This document shows, one piece after another, positions 34,715-43,126 of a stretch of DNA of 64,000 bases. How positions within the stretch are numbered: position 1 is the stretch's first letter; each line of letters opens with the position of its first letter. A program made the translations under genes and the position numbers. Source of the stretch: Halorubrum trapanicum (GTDB lineage Archaea > Halobacteriota > Halobacteria > Halobacteriales > Haloferacaceae); NCBI RefSeq assembly GCF_002355655.1, contig NZ_AP017569.1:992001-1056000 (forward strand), written 5' to 3'. The notes below the pieces were generated by a model that worked only from the letters and a program-made list of their open reading frames with translations, searched no databases and was not told the origin of the DNA.

Positions 34715-34840
34715 TCAGAGCCCGAACAGGCGGGCGGCGAGCCCGGCGAGCACGACCAGCGCGCCGAGGATGAACGTGCCCGGGATCGGGAGGAGGAACA
34801 GGGCGACGCCGATCAGGACCACGATCGTCGAGGTTCTCAT
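34715..34840 (-). CDS. Tiny hydrophobic membrane protein
   Basis: A 41-residue protein beginning MRTSTIVVLIGVALFLLPIPGTFILGALVVLAGLAARLFGL. Two short hydrophobic helices are separated by a Pro-rich turn. Small proteins of this kind are conserved among haloarchaea and of unknown role. The longer frame upstream is rejected because its translation is arginine-rich and overlaps the promoter of the divergent gene. Confidence 0.7.
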   Translation of the reverse strand: MRTSTIVVLIGVALFLLPIPGTFILGALVVLAGLAARLFGL

Positions 34841-34957
34841 TGGGTCCGGTTCGGCCTCGCGCCGGATACGCTTTGGGTCGGGGCGACCGCCGCGGTCGAA
34901 GGTCGCGCAGACCTCCCCGACCGAAACGACCATTCCGCGTCCGGACGACCCTCGCGT

Positions 34958-35635
34958 ATGCACGTGGTCGTCAACGCGGCCCAGAGCGTCGACGGGAAGC
35001 TCGCCACCCGCCGCCGGGAGCAGCTCCGGATCTCCGGATCAGAGGACTTCGACCGGGTCGACCGCGTCCGGGCGGCCGCTGACGCGGTGCTCGTGGGCGT
35101 CGGGACGGTCCTCGCGGACGACCCGCACCTCACGCTCGACGAGGAGGACCGCCGCGTCGAGCGCCTGCGGAACGGGCGGTCGGGCGACCCCGCCCGCGTC
35201 GTTGTCGACTCCACCGGGCGCACGCCGACCGACGCGCGGATCCTCGACGACGCGGCGACGACGTACCTGCTCGTGTCGGCCGCGACCGACCGGGAGCGGC
35301 GGGAGACGCTCACCGACGCCGGGGCGGAGGTGATCGTGGCCGGCGAGGAGCGCGTCGACGTCGCCGAGGGGCTCGATCGGCTCGCCGACCGCGGCGTCGA
35401 CCGCCTGATGGTGGAGGGCGGCGGCGAGGTGATCTTCTCCTGCTTCGAGGCCGGCGTCGTCGACGAGCTCCACGTCTACGTCGGCTCGCTCGTGATCGGC
35501 GGCCGCGACGCGCCCACGCTGGCGGACGGCGCGGGGTTCACCGAGGAGTTCCCCGACCTGACGCTCACGGGGACGGAGCGGCTCGACGACGGCGTCGTCC
35601 TCTCGTACGCGGTCGACGAGGAGGACGGATCGTGA
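34958..35635 (+). CDS. arfC: 2,5-diamino-6-ribosylamino-pyrimidinone phosphate reductase
   Basis: A 225-residue RibD C-terminal (dihydrofolate reductase-like) domain protein. In archaeal riboflavin synthesis it reduces the ribosylaminopyrimidine phosphate to the ribitylamino form using NAD(P)H. Family motifs are MHVVVNAAQSVDGKLA, DAVLVGVGTVLADDPHLT, VDSTGRTPTDARIL and LMVEGGGEVIFSCFEAGVVDELHVYV. No deaminase domain is attached, as in other archaea. The ATG at 34958 follows a 117-bp divergent promoter region shared with the tiny membrane protein. Confidence 0.9.
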   Translation: MHVVVNAAQSVDGKLATRRREQLRISGSEDFDRVDRVRAAADAVLVGVGTVLADDPHLTLDEEDRRVERLRNGRSGDPARVVVDSTGRTPTDARILDDAATTYLLVSAATDRERRETLTDAGAEVIVAGEERVDVAEGLDRLADRGVDRLMVEGGGEVIFSCFEAGVVDELHVYVGSLVIGGRDAPTLADGAGFTEEFPDLTLTGTERLDDGVVLSYAVDEEDGS

Positions 35636-35744
35636 CGACGGACGGCGAGAGAGGCGGGCCGCGGCCGACGACCGTGTGAACCGTAACCACGGAAATCGGC
35701 CGTTACACGCTCCGTGACACCGGTGTACACGAAAATCACCGAAG

Positions 35745-35896
35745 TATTTATGTATCGCCCGGGGGTAGTTGCGGGTACCAGAACGCCTCTGGCGCTGGTG
35801 GAATCGCACGCTGAAATGAACGGGAGTTCTTGCAGACGGCCCGACGCACCACAGCGAGCGTCCGCTATCGCCGGAGCGGTGATGGAGAGATAACAA
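35745..35896 (+). promoter_or_regulatory. Promoter and long structured leader of the coiled-coil gene
   Basis: TATTTATG (35745-35752) is a good TATA box, which places the transcript start near 35775 and leaves about 120 nt of untranslated leader, unusual for this genome. The leader holds a hairpin CCAGA-ACGCC-TCTGG (35778-35792) and a GGAGAGA Shine-Dalgarno-like stretch about 7-10 nt before the ATG. Regulation at the RNA level is possible. Confidence 0.5.
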
Positions 35897-36820
35897 ATGG
35901 TAACGAAAGAAGAAGTCATCGAGCAGTACGACGTGGAACCGATGGACGAGGCGGACAACGTGGACCTTTCTGAGGACGACTTGGAGAACGGCTCCAAGGG
36001 TCAGCTCATCAAACGCGCCGGCCAGCTGCGAGACCGACGCAACGAGCTGAACCAGATGGCGTCCGAGCGCGCCTCCAAGCGCGACGACCTCAACGCGAAG
36101 ACGCGCGAGAAGGTCGACGAGGCCCAGGAACACCGCGAGCAGCGCGACGAGCTCAACGAGCAGGTCCAGGAACACAAGGACAAGCGCAACGAGCTCAACG
36201 CCGAGGCCAACGAGCTGTTCGACGAGGTCGAGGAGCTCAAACAGGACCTCGAGCTCGGCTCCGGGAAGTCCATCGAGGAGCTTGAAGAGGAGATCGAGGA
36301 CCTCGAGTTCCGCCAGCAGACCGAAGTGCTCGACGCGGAGGACGAGCGCGAGCTGATCGAGAAGATCGACGACAAACGCGAGAAGCTCGCCGAGAAGAAG
36401 GAGAAGGTCGACGACACGAGCGAGCTCGACGAGCTCGTCGAGGAGGCCGAGGAGGTCCGCTCCGAGGCGTCCCAGCACCACCAGAAGGTGACGGAGCTCG
36501 CGGACAAGGCCCAGGAGCACCACAACCAGATGATCGAGGCCTACCGCGAGGCCGACGACATCCGCGACGAGGCCGACGAGATGCACGAGCTGTTCGTCGA
36601 GGCCCAGGAGGCGGCCGACCGCCACCACGAGGACTTCGTCCGCGTCCAGAAGCGCCTGCGCGAGCTCGACAAGAAGGAGGAGGAAGAGCGGCAGGACGAG
36701 CGCGCCGAGAAGCGCGAGGAAGAGAAGGAAGAGGCCGAAGAGATCTATCAGAAGTTCAAGGAGGGCGAGACGCTCGACACCGAGGACCTGATGAAGCTCC
36801 AGAAGACCGGCCTCCTGTAA
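35897..36820 (+). CDS. Archaeal coiled-coil protein (COG1340-like)
   Basis: A 307-residue highly charged protein. Almost all of residues 30-290 have heptad-like Glu/Lys/Arg patterning predictive of long coiled coils (for example RDRRNELNQMASERASKRDDLNAK and EEVRSEASQHHQKVTELADKAQEHHNQ). The N-terminus VTKEEVIEQYDVEPMDEADN is conserved among haloarchaea, and the C-terminus KFKEGETLDTEDLMKLQKTGLL ends the family. Its function is unknown; structural or chromosome-associated roles have been guessed for similar proteins. It has its own promoter and a long leader. Confidence 0.85.
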   Translation: MVTKEEVIEQYDVEPMDEADNVDLSEDDLENGSKGQLIKRAGQLRDRRNELNQMASERASKRDDLNAKTREKVDEAQEHREQRDELNEQVQEHKDKRNELNAEANELFDEVEELKQDLELGSGKSIEELEEEIEDLEFRQQTEVLDAEDERELIEKIDDKREKLAEKKEKVDDTSELDELVEEAEEVRSEASQHHQKVTELADKAQEHHNQMIEAYREADDIRDEADEMHELFVEAQEAADRHHEDFVRVQKRLRELDKKEEEERQDERAEKREEEKEEAEEIYQKFKEGETLDTEDLMKLQKTGLL

Positions 36821-36946
36821 GTCGGTCGATTCCCCCGGTTCCGACGCGGTTTTCTGCGGTTTTTCTCGGTCGACAGCGTCGCCCCCGTCAAGCGGAAGGA
36901 CCGGCCGTGACGACCGACGGCGCCGGGAATATAGGCCGAGGTGCGA

Positions 36947-38281
36947 TTACTGCTCGGCCCCGCACTCCGGGCAGTACGCCGGGTCGTCGAGCCCGCGTTC
37001 GGCGAAGTTCATCCCGCAGTTTCGACACGTCCGGTGGACTCCACACGACGGGCAGAACTCCGACTCGCCGGACGCGGGCAGATCCGCACCACAGCTCTCG
37101 CAGCTCCCGGCCTGCATCTCAGCCGGCTCCACGTCCCCCGTCCGGTCCGATCGGTCCCTCACCTCTATGGCGCCGGAGCGGCCCGTTTCGGTCCGGGCTA
37201 CGGCGTACACGTTCCCGTTATAGTTCCCGAAGAATACCGTCGAGTCCGTCAGCGTCGCCACGGACCAGTCCCCGGCGCTGGCCTCGAAACGCCACTCCTC
37301 GGTCCCGTCGTTCGCGTCCACCGCACACACGATCCCGCCGTGGCCGCCGACGAACAGGCTCGAATCCGCCACGGTCGGTGCGGTTTGGATCTCTCCTCCG
37401 ACAGCGAAGCGCCAGCGTTCGGTCCCGCTGTTCGCGTCCACCGCATACACGGTCCCGTCGCTGCTCGCGACGTACACCGTCGAATCGACCACGACGGGAG
37501 AAAAGCGGAACTCCCCCTCGGTTTCGAACCGCCACTGTTCGATCCCGTCTCTCGCGTCCACCGCGTACACGGTTCCGTCGCCGCCCCCGACGTACGCCGT
37601 CGATCCCGTTACCGCCGATGGAGCGTCCCCGACTCCGACCGCGAAGCGCCACTTCTCGGTCCCGTCGTTCGCGTCTACCGCGTACAGATTCCCGTCGCCG
37701 CTCTTGACGTATATCGTCGACTCCGCGACCACCGGCGGACTCCGGATCAGGTCTCCGGTCTCGAAGCCCCACCGTTCGATCCCGCTGGTCGCGTTCAGGG
37801 CGTACAGGCTGCCGTCGTGGCTTCCGACGTAGACGGTCCCGTCGGCCGTTCTCACCGACCGTTGGACGTACCCGTCGGTCTCGAAACGCCACCGTTCGTC
37901 TCCGGTCGCGGCGTCGAGCGCGTACAGACACCCGTCCGTACGGCCGCCGGTGTACACGGTCGCGTCCGCCACGATCGGCCGTTTTCCACCGTCGAAGCGC
38001 CACCGTTCGGTCCCGTGTTTCGTGTCTATCGCATACAGACCTCCCGACCGGTGCCCGACGTATACCGTTTCGCCCGCTACGACCGGCGTCGTGGCGAAGT
38101 GCCCCTGAGTCTCGAAGCGCCACCGTGCCGACCCGTCGGCCGCGTCCACCGCGTACACGGTCCCGTCGGTGCTCCCGACGTACACCGTTCCGTCCCTCAC
38201 CGTCGGCCAACAGGTGTCCCAGCGGTCGGCCTCGAAGCGCCACCGTTCGGTCCCCGGGGATGACCGTTGCCCGTCGCTCAT
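36947..38281 (-). CDS. PQQ-like beta-propeller protein with C-terminal zinc ribbons
   Basis: A 444-residue protein with about nine repeats of roughly 39 residues, each carrying a variant of VYVGSxDGxVYAVDAxDGxxRWRFE, typical of PQQ/YVTN-like propellers. No signal peptide is seen. The last 60 residues contain two C-x2-C...C-x2-C zinc ribbons (CESCG/CPSCG and CRNCG/CPECG). A cytoplasmic scaffold or sensor is more likely than a quinoprotein dehydrogenase, as no catalytic domain is present. The codons are less GC-extreme than those of its neighbours. The promoter box CCAAAATAAAAC (38303-38314, minus strand TTTTATTTT) gives a near-leaderless start. Confidence 0.88.
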   Translation of the reverse strand: MSDGQRSSPGTERWRFEADRWDTCWPTVRDGTVYVGSTDGTVYAVDAADGSARWRFETQGHFATTPVVAGETVYVGHRSGGLYAIDTKHGTERWRFDGGKRPIVADATVYTGGRTDGCLYALDAATGDERWRFETDGYVQRSVRTADGTVYVGSHDGSLYALNATSGIERWGFETGDLIRSPPVVAESTIYVKSGDGNLYAVDANDGTEKWRFAVGVGDAPSAVTGSTAYVGGGDGTVYAVDARDGIEQWRFETEGEFRFSPVVVDSTVYVASSDGTVYAVDANSGTERWRFAVGGEIQTAPTVADSSLFVGGHGGIVCAVDANDGTEEWRFEASAGDWSVATLTDSTVFFGNYNGNVYAVARTETGRSGAIEVRDRSDRTGDVEPAEMQAGSCESCGADLPASGESEFCPSCGVHRTCRNCGMNFAERGLDDPAYCPECGAEQ

Positions 38282-38451
38282 CGCTGACCGGTACCACGTC
38301 GTCCAAAATAAAACGCCCAGTTCGGAACGGCGCGGAACAACCGTTCGATGGAACGGCGGCCGCGGTGTCTGCGTCGGATCCGTCAGCGCACTCCGCCGCC
38401 GCCGATTTCCACAACGCCAGTATATAACCGTCCGCGTTCCCTACCGCCGGT

Positions 38452-39387
38452 ATGGACGACGCGCCGACGAACGGACGGAAGGGGCTGCTCGCGGCCGCCG
38501 CGGTGGGCGCGGCGACGACGATCGCGGGCCGCGCGCTCCTCGGGCGGCTCACCGGCGGGCGGTTCGGTGACGCGGACGAGTACAACACCGCGAAGGTGAC
38601 CGTGTCGGGGCCGATCCGGCGGCGTCAGGGGCGACCCTCGCCGCTGTCGGGCCCGAGCGGCGCGACCGCCGACGACGTGGTCGAACAGATCGAGGCGGCC
38701 GACGAGGACGAGGACGTCGAGGCGCTGCTCGTCGAGCTCAACACCCCCGGCGGGGAGGTCGTCCCGAGCGACGACATCCGGCGGGCCGCCGCCGACTTCG
38801 ACGGGCCGACGGTGGCGTACGCGACCGACACCTGCGCGTCCGGCGGTTACTGGATCGCGAGCGGCTGCGACGAGCTGTGGGCGCGCGAGGCGAGCCTCGT
38901 CGGCTCCATCGGCGTCGTCGGCTCCCGCCCGAACGCGAAGGGGCTCGCGGACAAGCTCGGCATCTCCTACGAGCAGTTCACGGCGGGCGAGTACAAGGAC
39001 GCCGGCGTCCCGCTGAAGGAGATCGAGGAGGACGAGCGCGAGTACCTCCAGGGGATCATCGACGGCTACTACGAGCAGTTCGTCGAGACGGTGAGCGAGG
39101 GGCGCGACATGGACCCCGAGGCGATCCGGGAGACCGAGGCGCGCGTGTACCTCGGCGACGACGCCGCGGAGCTGGGGCTCGTCGACGAGCTGGGCACCGA
39201 GGACGACGTCGAGGACCGGCTCGCCGACCTGCTCGGGGCCGAGCCGGAGGTCAAGGAGTTCACCCCCGAGCGCGGGCTCGCCGAGCGGCTCGGTATCGGC
39301 GCCGAGCGCGTCGCGTTCGCGGCCGGGAGCGGCGTCTCGGACGCCTTCGTCGACGACGGCGGCGACATCGACGTGGAGTTCCGATAA
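38452..39387 (+). CDS. sppA: Signal peptide peptidase SppA (S49 family)
   Basis: A 311-residue membrane-associated protease that degrades cleaved signal peptides. The N-terminal region has a hydrophobic stretch (LLAAAAVGAATTIAGRALL). The Ser/Lys dyad is Ser130 in TCASGGYWIA and Lys182 in GEYKDAG. ELNTPGGEVVPSDDI and SLVGSIGVVGSRP are family motifs. It is a single-domain form, as in archaea and Bacillus. The TATA box TATATAA (38421-38427) lies 25 nt before the ATG. The C-terminal domain is acidic and has no extra catalytic part. Confidence 0.92.
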   Translation: MDDAPTNGRKGLLAAAAVGAATTIAGRALLGRLTGGRFGDADEYNTAKVTVSGPIRRRQGRPSPLSGPSGATADDVVEQIEAADEDEDVEALLVELNTPGGEVVPSDDIRRAAADFDGPTVAYATDTCASGGYWIASGCDELWAREASLVGSIGVVGSRPNAKGLADKLGISYEQFTAGEYKDAGVPLKEIEEDEREYLQGIIDGYYEQFVETVSEGRDMDPEAIRETEARVYLGDDAAELGLVDELGTEDDVEDRLADLLGAEPEVKEFTPERGLAERLGIGAERVAFAAGSGVSDAFVDDGGDIDVEFR

Positions 39388-39472
39388 CGGGCGGAAGCGG
39401 GTCCGCGAGCGCGGAACGCCGCGCGGCCGGAGACGGGGAGGATTTTTGTCCGGTCGCGGTGTGGGACGACAC

Positions 39473-40609
39473 GTGACGACGCTGGTCATCTGCGTCGACC
39501 GGTCCGGAGCGATCGGTCGCGCCACCAACGTCCCGATGCCGGTCGCCGGCTGGGAGGCCGTCCGGTCGCTGGTCACGGACGCCGGGCTGGACGACCCCGA
39601 GGACGCCAGCGTGAACTGCCTGCTGGAGTCGCTGCGCGTCGCCCGCGACCTCAGGGACGAGCGCGAGGAGTCGGTCGTGGCGGTCGTCTCCGCCGAGAGC
39701 GACACGGCGGTCGGCGCCGACCGCTCTATCGCCTCCCAGCTCGACGACCTCGTGGACCGGTACGACCCGCGGGCCGCGATCGTCGTCGTCGACTCCGCCG
39801 AGGACGAGCGCGTCCTCCCCGTCGTCGAGTCGCGGATCCCGGTCGACTCCGTCGACCGCGTCGTCGTCCGACAGGCCCGCGACATCGAGTCCACCTACTA
39901 CCTGCTCAAGCAGTTCCTCGCCGACGAGCAGCTTCGCTCGACGATCCTCGTGCCGTTCGGCGTCGCGCTCCTCCTAGTCCCCGCGCTGTTCGCCTGGTTC
40001 TCCGCCGGCGAGGCGATCGCCGGCGTCGCCGGCCTGCTCGGCGCCGCGCTCCTTTATAAAGGCCTCGCGATCGACCGGTTCGTGGCGGGGATGCCGGAGC
40101 GCGTCCGCGAGGCGCTGTACGCCGGGCAGGTGTCGGTCGTGACGTACGTCGTCGCGGGCGGGCTCGCCCTCGTCGGCGGCTTCTTCGGCTTCCTCGCCGC
40201 CTCGGACCTGAACCCCGGATCGCCCCGGCTCGTCGAGGTCGTGGAGTTCGCCTACGCGGCGGTCCCGTGGTTCGCGGTCGCGGGCGTGACCGCGGCTGTG
40301 GGGCGACTCCTCGACGAGCTGATCCGCGACGAGGGGATCCGGACGCCGTACCTCAACCTCCCGTTCGTCATCGGCGCGGTCGCCCTCGTCGTCCGCGGGT
40401 TCGCGGGCTACTTCCTCGCGCAGGAGGCGATCCACGAGCCGCTGTCGGTGTACGGGATGACGATGACGCCGGTCCAGCAGCTCGCGGCGTTCATCGTCGG
40501 CGGCATCGTCGTGTCGCTCGTCGGCGTCAAGGTCGCCAGCGACGTCGGCACCGAGACCCTCGAAGACGTCATCGACGCGGAGCGGGACGCCGAAGGGCAG
40601 CGGGAGTGA
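39473..40609 (+). CDS. DUF373 family membrane protein
   Basis: A 378-residue protein with a soluble N-terminal Rossmann-like part (TLVICVDRSGAIGRATNVP, AAIVVVDSAEDERVLP) and about six transmembrane helices from residue 160. This is the archaeal DUF373 layout. Its function is unknown. A GTG start at 39473 is chosen; it lies 32 nt after the GATTTTTG box and directly opens VTTLVICVDRSG. A motif of note is RTPYLNLPFVIGAVALVVRG in the membrane part. Confidence 0.88.
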   Translation: MTTLVICVDRSGAIGRATNVPMPVAGWEAVRSLVTDAGLDDPEDASVNCLLESLRVARDLRDEREESVVAVVSAESDTAVGADRSIASQLDDLVDRYDPRAAIVVVDSAEDERVLPVVESRIPVDSVDRVVVRQARDIESTYYLLKQFLADEQLRSTILVPFGVALLLVPALFAWFSAGEAIAGVAGLLGAALLYKGLAIDRFVAGMPERVREALYAGQVSVVTYVVAGGLALVGGFFGFLAASDLNPGSPRLVEVVEFAYAAVPWFAVAGVTAAVGRLLDELIRDEGIRTPYLNLPFVIGAVALVVRGFAGYFLAQEAIHEPLSVYGMTMTPVQQLAAFIVGGIVVSLVGVKVASDVGTETLEDVIDAERDAEGQRE

Positions 40610-40685
40610 GAGCGCGGTCGGAAACAGACGAGAGGGGCCACCACCGACCGACCGCCTTTTGTCGGTCGCGGCCGCGTGAGCGGGC

Positions 40686-41510
40686 ATGGACGTGTACGGA
40701 CTGATCGGGAACCCGGTCGGCCACTCGCTGTCGCCGCCGATGCACGAGGCGGGCTACGAGGCGCTCGGCCTCGACGCCCGGTACGTCACCTTCGAGCCGG
40801 ACGCCGACGCGGCGGCCGCGGCTATCGCGGGCGCGGTCGACCTCGGCGTCGCGGGGCTCAACGTGACGGTGCCGTTCAAGCGAGACGCGCTGAGCGCGGT
40901 CGACCCCGCCCCGCTCGCCGAGCGCATCGGCGCGGTCAACACGGTCGATTACGGACCGGTCCGGACCGGCGAGGCCGACCGCCCGCGCGGGCACAACACC
41001 GACGCCGCCGGGGTGACGCGGGCGCTCGCGCACCACGACGTCGCCGTCGACGGCCGCGACGCGCTCGTGGTGGGCGCGGGCGGCGCGGGGCGGGCGGCGG
41101 CGTTCGCGCTCGCCGACGCGGGCGCGGCGGTCCACGTCGCGAACCGGACCGCGGAGCGCGCGGTCGAACTGGCCGAGGACGTGCCGGACGCGACCGGCGG
41201 CGGCCTCGACGACCTGAGCGACCGCGTCGCGGCCGCCGACCTGCTCGTCAACGCGACGAGCGTGGGGATGGAGGCGCCGGAGGAGACCCCGGTCCCCGCG
41301 GAGCACCTCCACGGCGACCTCGCGGTCCTCGACGCGGTGTACGCGCCGATCGAGACCCGGCTGCTTCGGGAGGCCGCCGCCGCGGGCGCGACGACCGTCG
41401 ACGGCGCGTGGATGCTGCTGTATCAGGGCGTCGAGGCGTTCGAGATCTGGACGGACGAGGACGCGCCGGTCGACGCGATGAACGCGGCGCTGCGCGCGGA
41501 GTTGGAGTGA
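40686..41510 (+). CDS. aroE: Shikimate dehydrogenase
   Basis: A 274-residue enzyme reducing 3-dehydroshikimate with NADPH in aromatic amino acid synthesis. The substrate-binding segment [10 protein letters not shown] (Ser14, Ser16), catalytic Lys65 in NVTVPFK, the Asn/Asp of HNTDAAG, and the nucleotide loop [11 protein letters not shown] are all present. ATSVGM and the C-terminal [11 protein letters not shown] are conserved. It stands alone here, away from other aro genes, with repeat copy E immediately downstream. Confidence 0.95.
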   Translation: MDVYGLIGNPVGHSLSPPMHEAGYEALGLDARYVTFEPDADAAAAAIAGAVDLGVAGLNVTVPFKRDALSAVDPAPLAERIGAVNTVDYGPVRTGEADRPRGHNTDAAGVTRALAHHDVAVDGRDALVVGAGGAGRAAAFALADAGAAVHVANRTAERAVELAEDVPDATGGGLDDLSDRVAAADLLVNATSVGMEAPEETPVPAEHLHGDLAVLDAVYAPIETRLLREAAAAGATTVDGAWMLLYQGVEAFEIWTDEDAPVDAMNAALRAELE

Positions 41511-41524
41511 CGCGGCGGCAAGTT

Positions 41525-41836
41525 ATTTATAAATAGACGATACAGTGGCGCGCCGGTGAGCGGCCGCCACCGGCGGCCGCGAACCGTCCGCGAGGGAGTC
41601 GCTGGCGCCGGAGCGAAGCGGAGGGGCCAGCGACGAGGCTGGGGAGGTATGAGGTGCGGTGCGGTTGCGGTGCGGGGCGGGACTCAAAGGGGCAGCCGTG
41701 AGGCGGGCGCAGGCGAAGCAAGTACCGCAGGGAGCGAACGGAGTGAGCGACCGAGGAACACAGCGAGCGTGCGCCCGCCTCACGGCTGGGGCTTTGGAAG
41801 TGTTCACCGCCGATCTGCTGTCAGCTATTTATAAGC
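41525..41836 (+). repeat. Structured repeat copy E (candidate RNA)
   Basis: This is the most compact complete copy, between convergent aroE and the CopD-like gene. It is bounded by TTTATAAA (41526-41533) and TTTATAAG (41828-41835). Stem III is a perfect 19-bp pair (41693-41711 with 41770-41788). Stem I carries GCGGCCGCC/GGCGGCCGC with tandem GA and an extra CGGT/ACCG helix not found in other copies. Stem II is GTCGCTGGC/GCCAGCGAC. There is no satellite repeat. Confidence 0.86.
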
Positions 41837-41882
41837 GAGCAACGGCATCTTAAAAAGAACCGACTACCCGAACTAAGCCCTT

Positions 41883-42341
41883 TTAAACCAATCCCGGGCT
41901 CGCGAGCAGCCCGGCGGTGACGATGAGCCCCACGGAGACGGCGGACGCGCCGTAGAGGAAGGGTTTAGCGTCGCGGGCTGGCTCGCGGAGCTTGCCGGCG
42001 TCGAGCCCCTCCGCCAGCTTCGAGCCGGCGACCTCGACGAGCCCGGTCCCGACGAACCACAGGCCGAGCATCGTCAACACGAGGTGGCCGCGGGGCGTCC
42101 CCGTCAGCGCCTCGAACGTGTACAGCGTCCCGGCCATGTGCCCGCCGGTGGCGACGAACGCGACCGCGCCGATCCGGGTGATCCAGCGCAGGCGGCCGAC
42201 GACCGAGCCGAGCGCGTCGCCGCCGATGTCACCGCGGAGCGCGGGCGGGAGGACCGCGAGAGTGACGAACAGCACGCTGCCGACCCAGAGGACGGCGAAG
42301 CCGACGTGGACCGACCACATCACGGGGTTGAGAACGTCCAT
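41883..42341 (-). CDS. CopD-like four-helix membrane protein
   Basis: A 152-residue integral membrane protein with four hydrophobic helices. Histidines lie at the ends of helices one and three (VMWSVHVGFAVLWVGSV, GGHMAGTLY), and the WITRIGAVAFVATGGH segment is typical of the CopD/DUF2269-like group that binds haem or copper. Its role is not established. TTATAAA about 25 nt upstream of the start (42366-42372 in the minus direction) provides a promoter. The longer frame upstream is dismissed. Confidence 0.75.
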   Translation of the reverse strand: MDVLNPVMWSVHVGFAVLWVGSVLFVTLAVLPPALRGDIGGDALGSVVGRLRWITRIGAVAFVATGGHMAGTLYTFEALTGTPRGHLVLTMLGLWFVGTGLVEVAGSKLAEGLDAGKLREPARDAKPFLYGASAVSVGLIVTAGLLASPGLV

Positions 42342-42445
42342 ACCACCGGAACGGGCTGATCGCACTTATAAACCGGCGGGACGGTGACGGCGGTCGATTG
42401 CGTCGGAGACGGTTTTTAAATATCTCGCACGTGTAGCCGCCGGCA

Positions 42446-43078
42446 ATGGCTCTACTCCAGAAGCTCAAAGAGAAGCTCGGATTCGGGAGCGGTTCGGGCG
42501 AGCGCGAGTCCGGCGAGACGGAAGTGACGGTCGAGCGCGAATCGGAGCCGCCGGCCGAGTCCGAGCCGGCCGCCGAGGCGCCCGAAGCGGACGACGAACC
42601 GGCGGACGAGACCGGGTCGGCGGCCGCCGCAGCGGACGAGGAGGAGTCCGAGGCAGAGGAGGACGACGACGAGCCGGTCGCCGCGGAGACGGAGGCCGCC
42701 GCCTCGACCGAGTCGCTCGTCGACGAGGAGGCGGCCGCGAGCGCCGCCGAGACGGCGGCCGAGCCGGCGGAAGCCGCGACGGCCGAGGACGACGAGGCCG
42801 ATATCGACGACGCCGAGGACGACGAGGCCACGGGCGCGGACGAGGCCGCCGCCGAGACCGACGCCGACGAGGCCGCCACCGAGACCGACGCCGACGACCG
42901 CGGCCCGAGCGTCGAGGAGATCAAGGGGATCGGCCCGGCGTACGCCGAGCGCCTCGCGGAGATCGGCATCGAGACGGTCGGCGACCTCGCCGACGCGGAC
43001 GCCGCCACGGTGGCCGAGGGGACGAGCGTCGGCGAGAACCGCGCCGCGACGTGGATCGACCGCGCGAGCGAGTTCTGA
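42446..43078 (+). CDS. Acidic protein with C-terminal helix-hairpin-helix domain
   Basis: A 210-residue protein. A short basic start (MALLQKLKEKLGFGSGSG) is followed by about 130 extremely Asp/Glu/Ala-rich residues. A C-terminal HhH domain follows (VEEIKGIGPAYAERLAEIGIETVGDLADADAATVAEGTSV), the type that contacts DNA backbones or mediates protein interaction. The acidic linker may act as a salt-adapted spacer or DNA mimic. TTTTTAAATAT at 42413-42423 supplies a promoter with the ATG 22 nt later. The pab operon follows 48 bp downstream. Confidence 0.85.
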   Translation: MALLQKLKEKLGFGSGSGERESGETEVTVERESEPPAESEPAAEAPEADDEPADETGSAAAAADEEESEAEEDDDEPVAAETEAAASTESLVDEEAAASAAETAAEPAEAATAEDDEADIDDAEDDEATGADEAAAETDADEAATETDADDRGPSVEEIKGIGPAYAERLAEIGIETVGDLADADAATVAEGTSVGENRAATWIDRASEF

Positions 43079-43126
43079 AGGTCGGGCGACCGCAACTGTT
43101 TCGTCGCCGCCGCCGAACGGAGTCCC

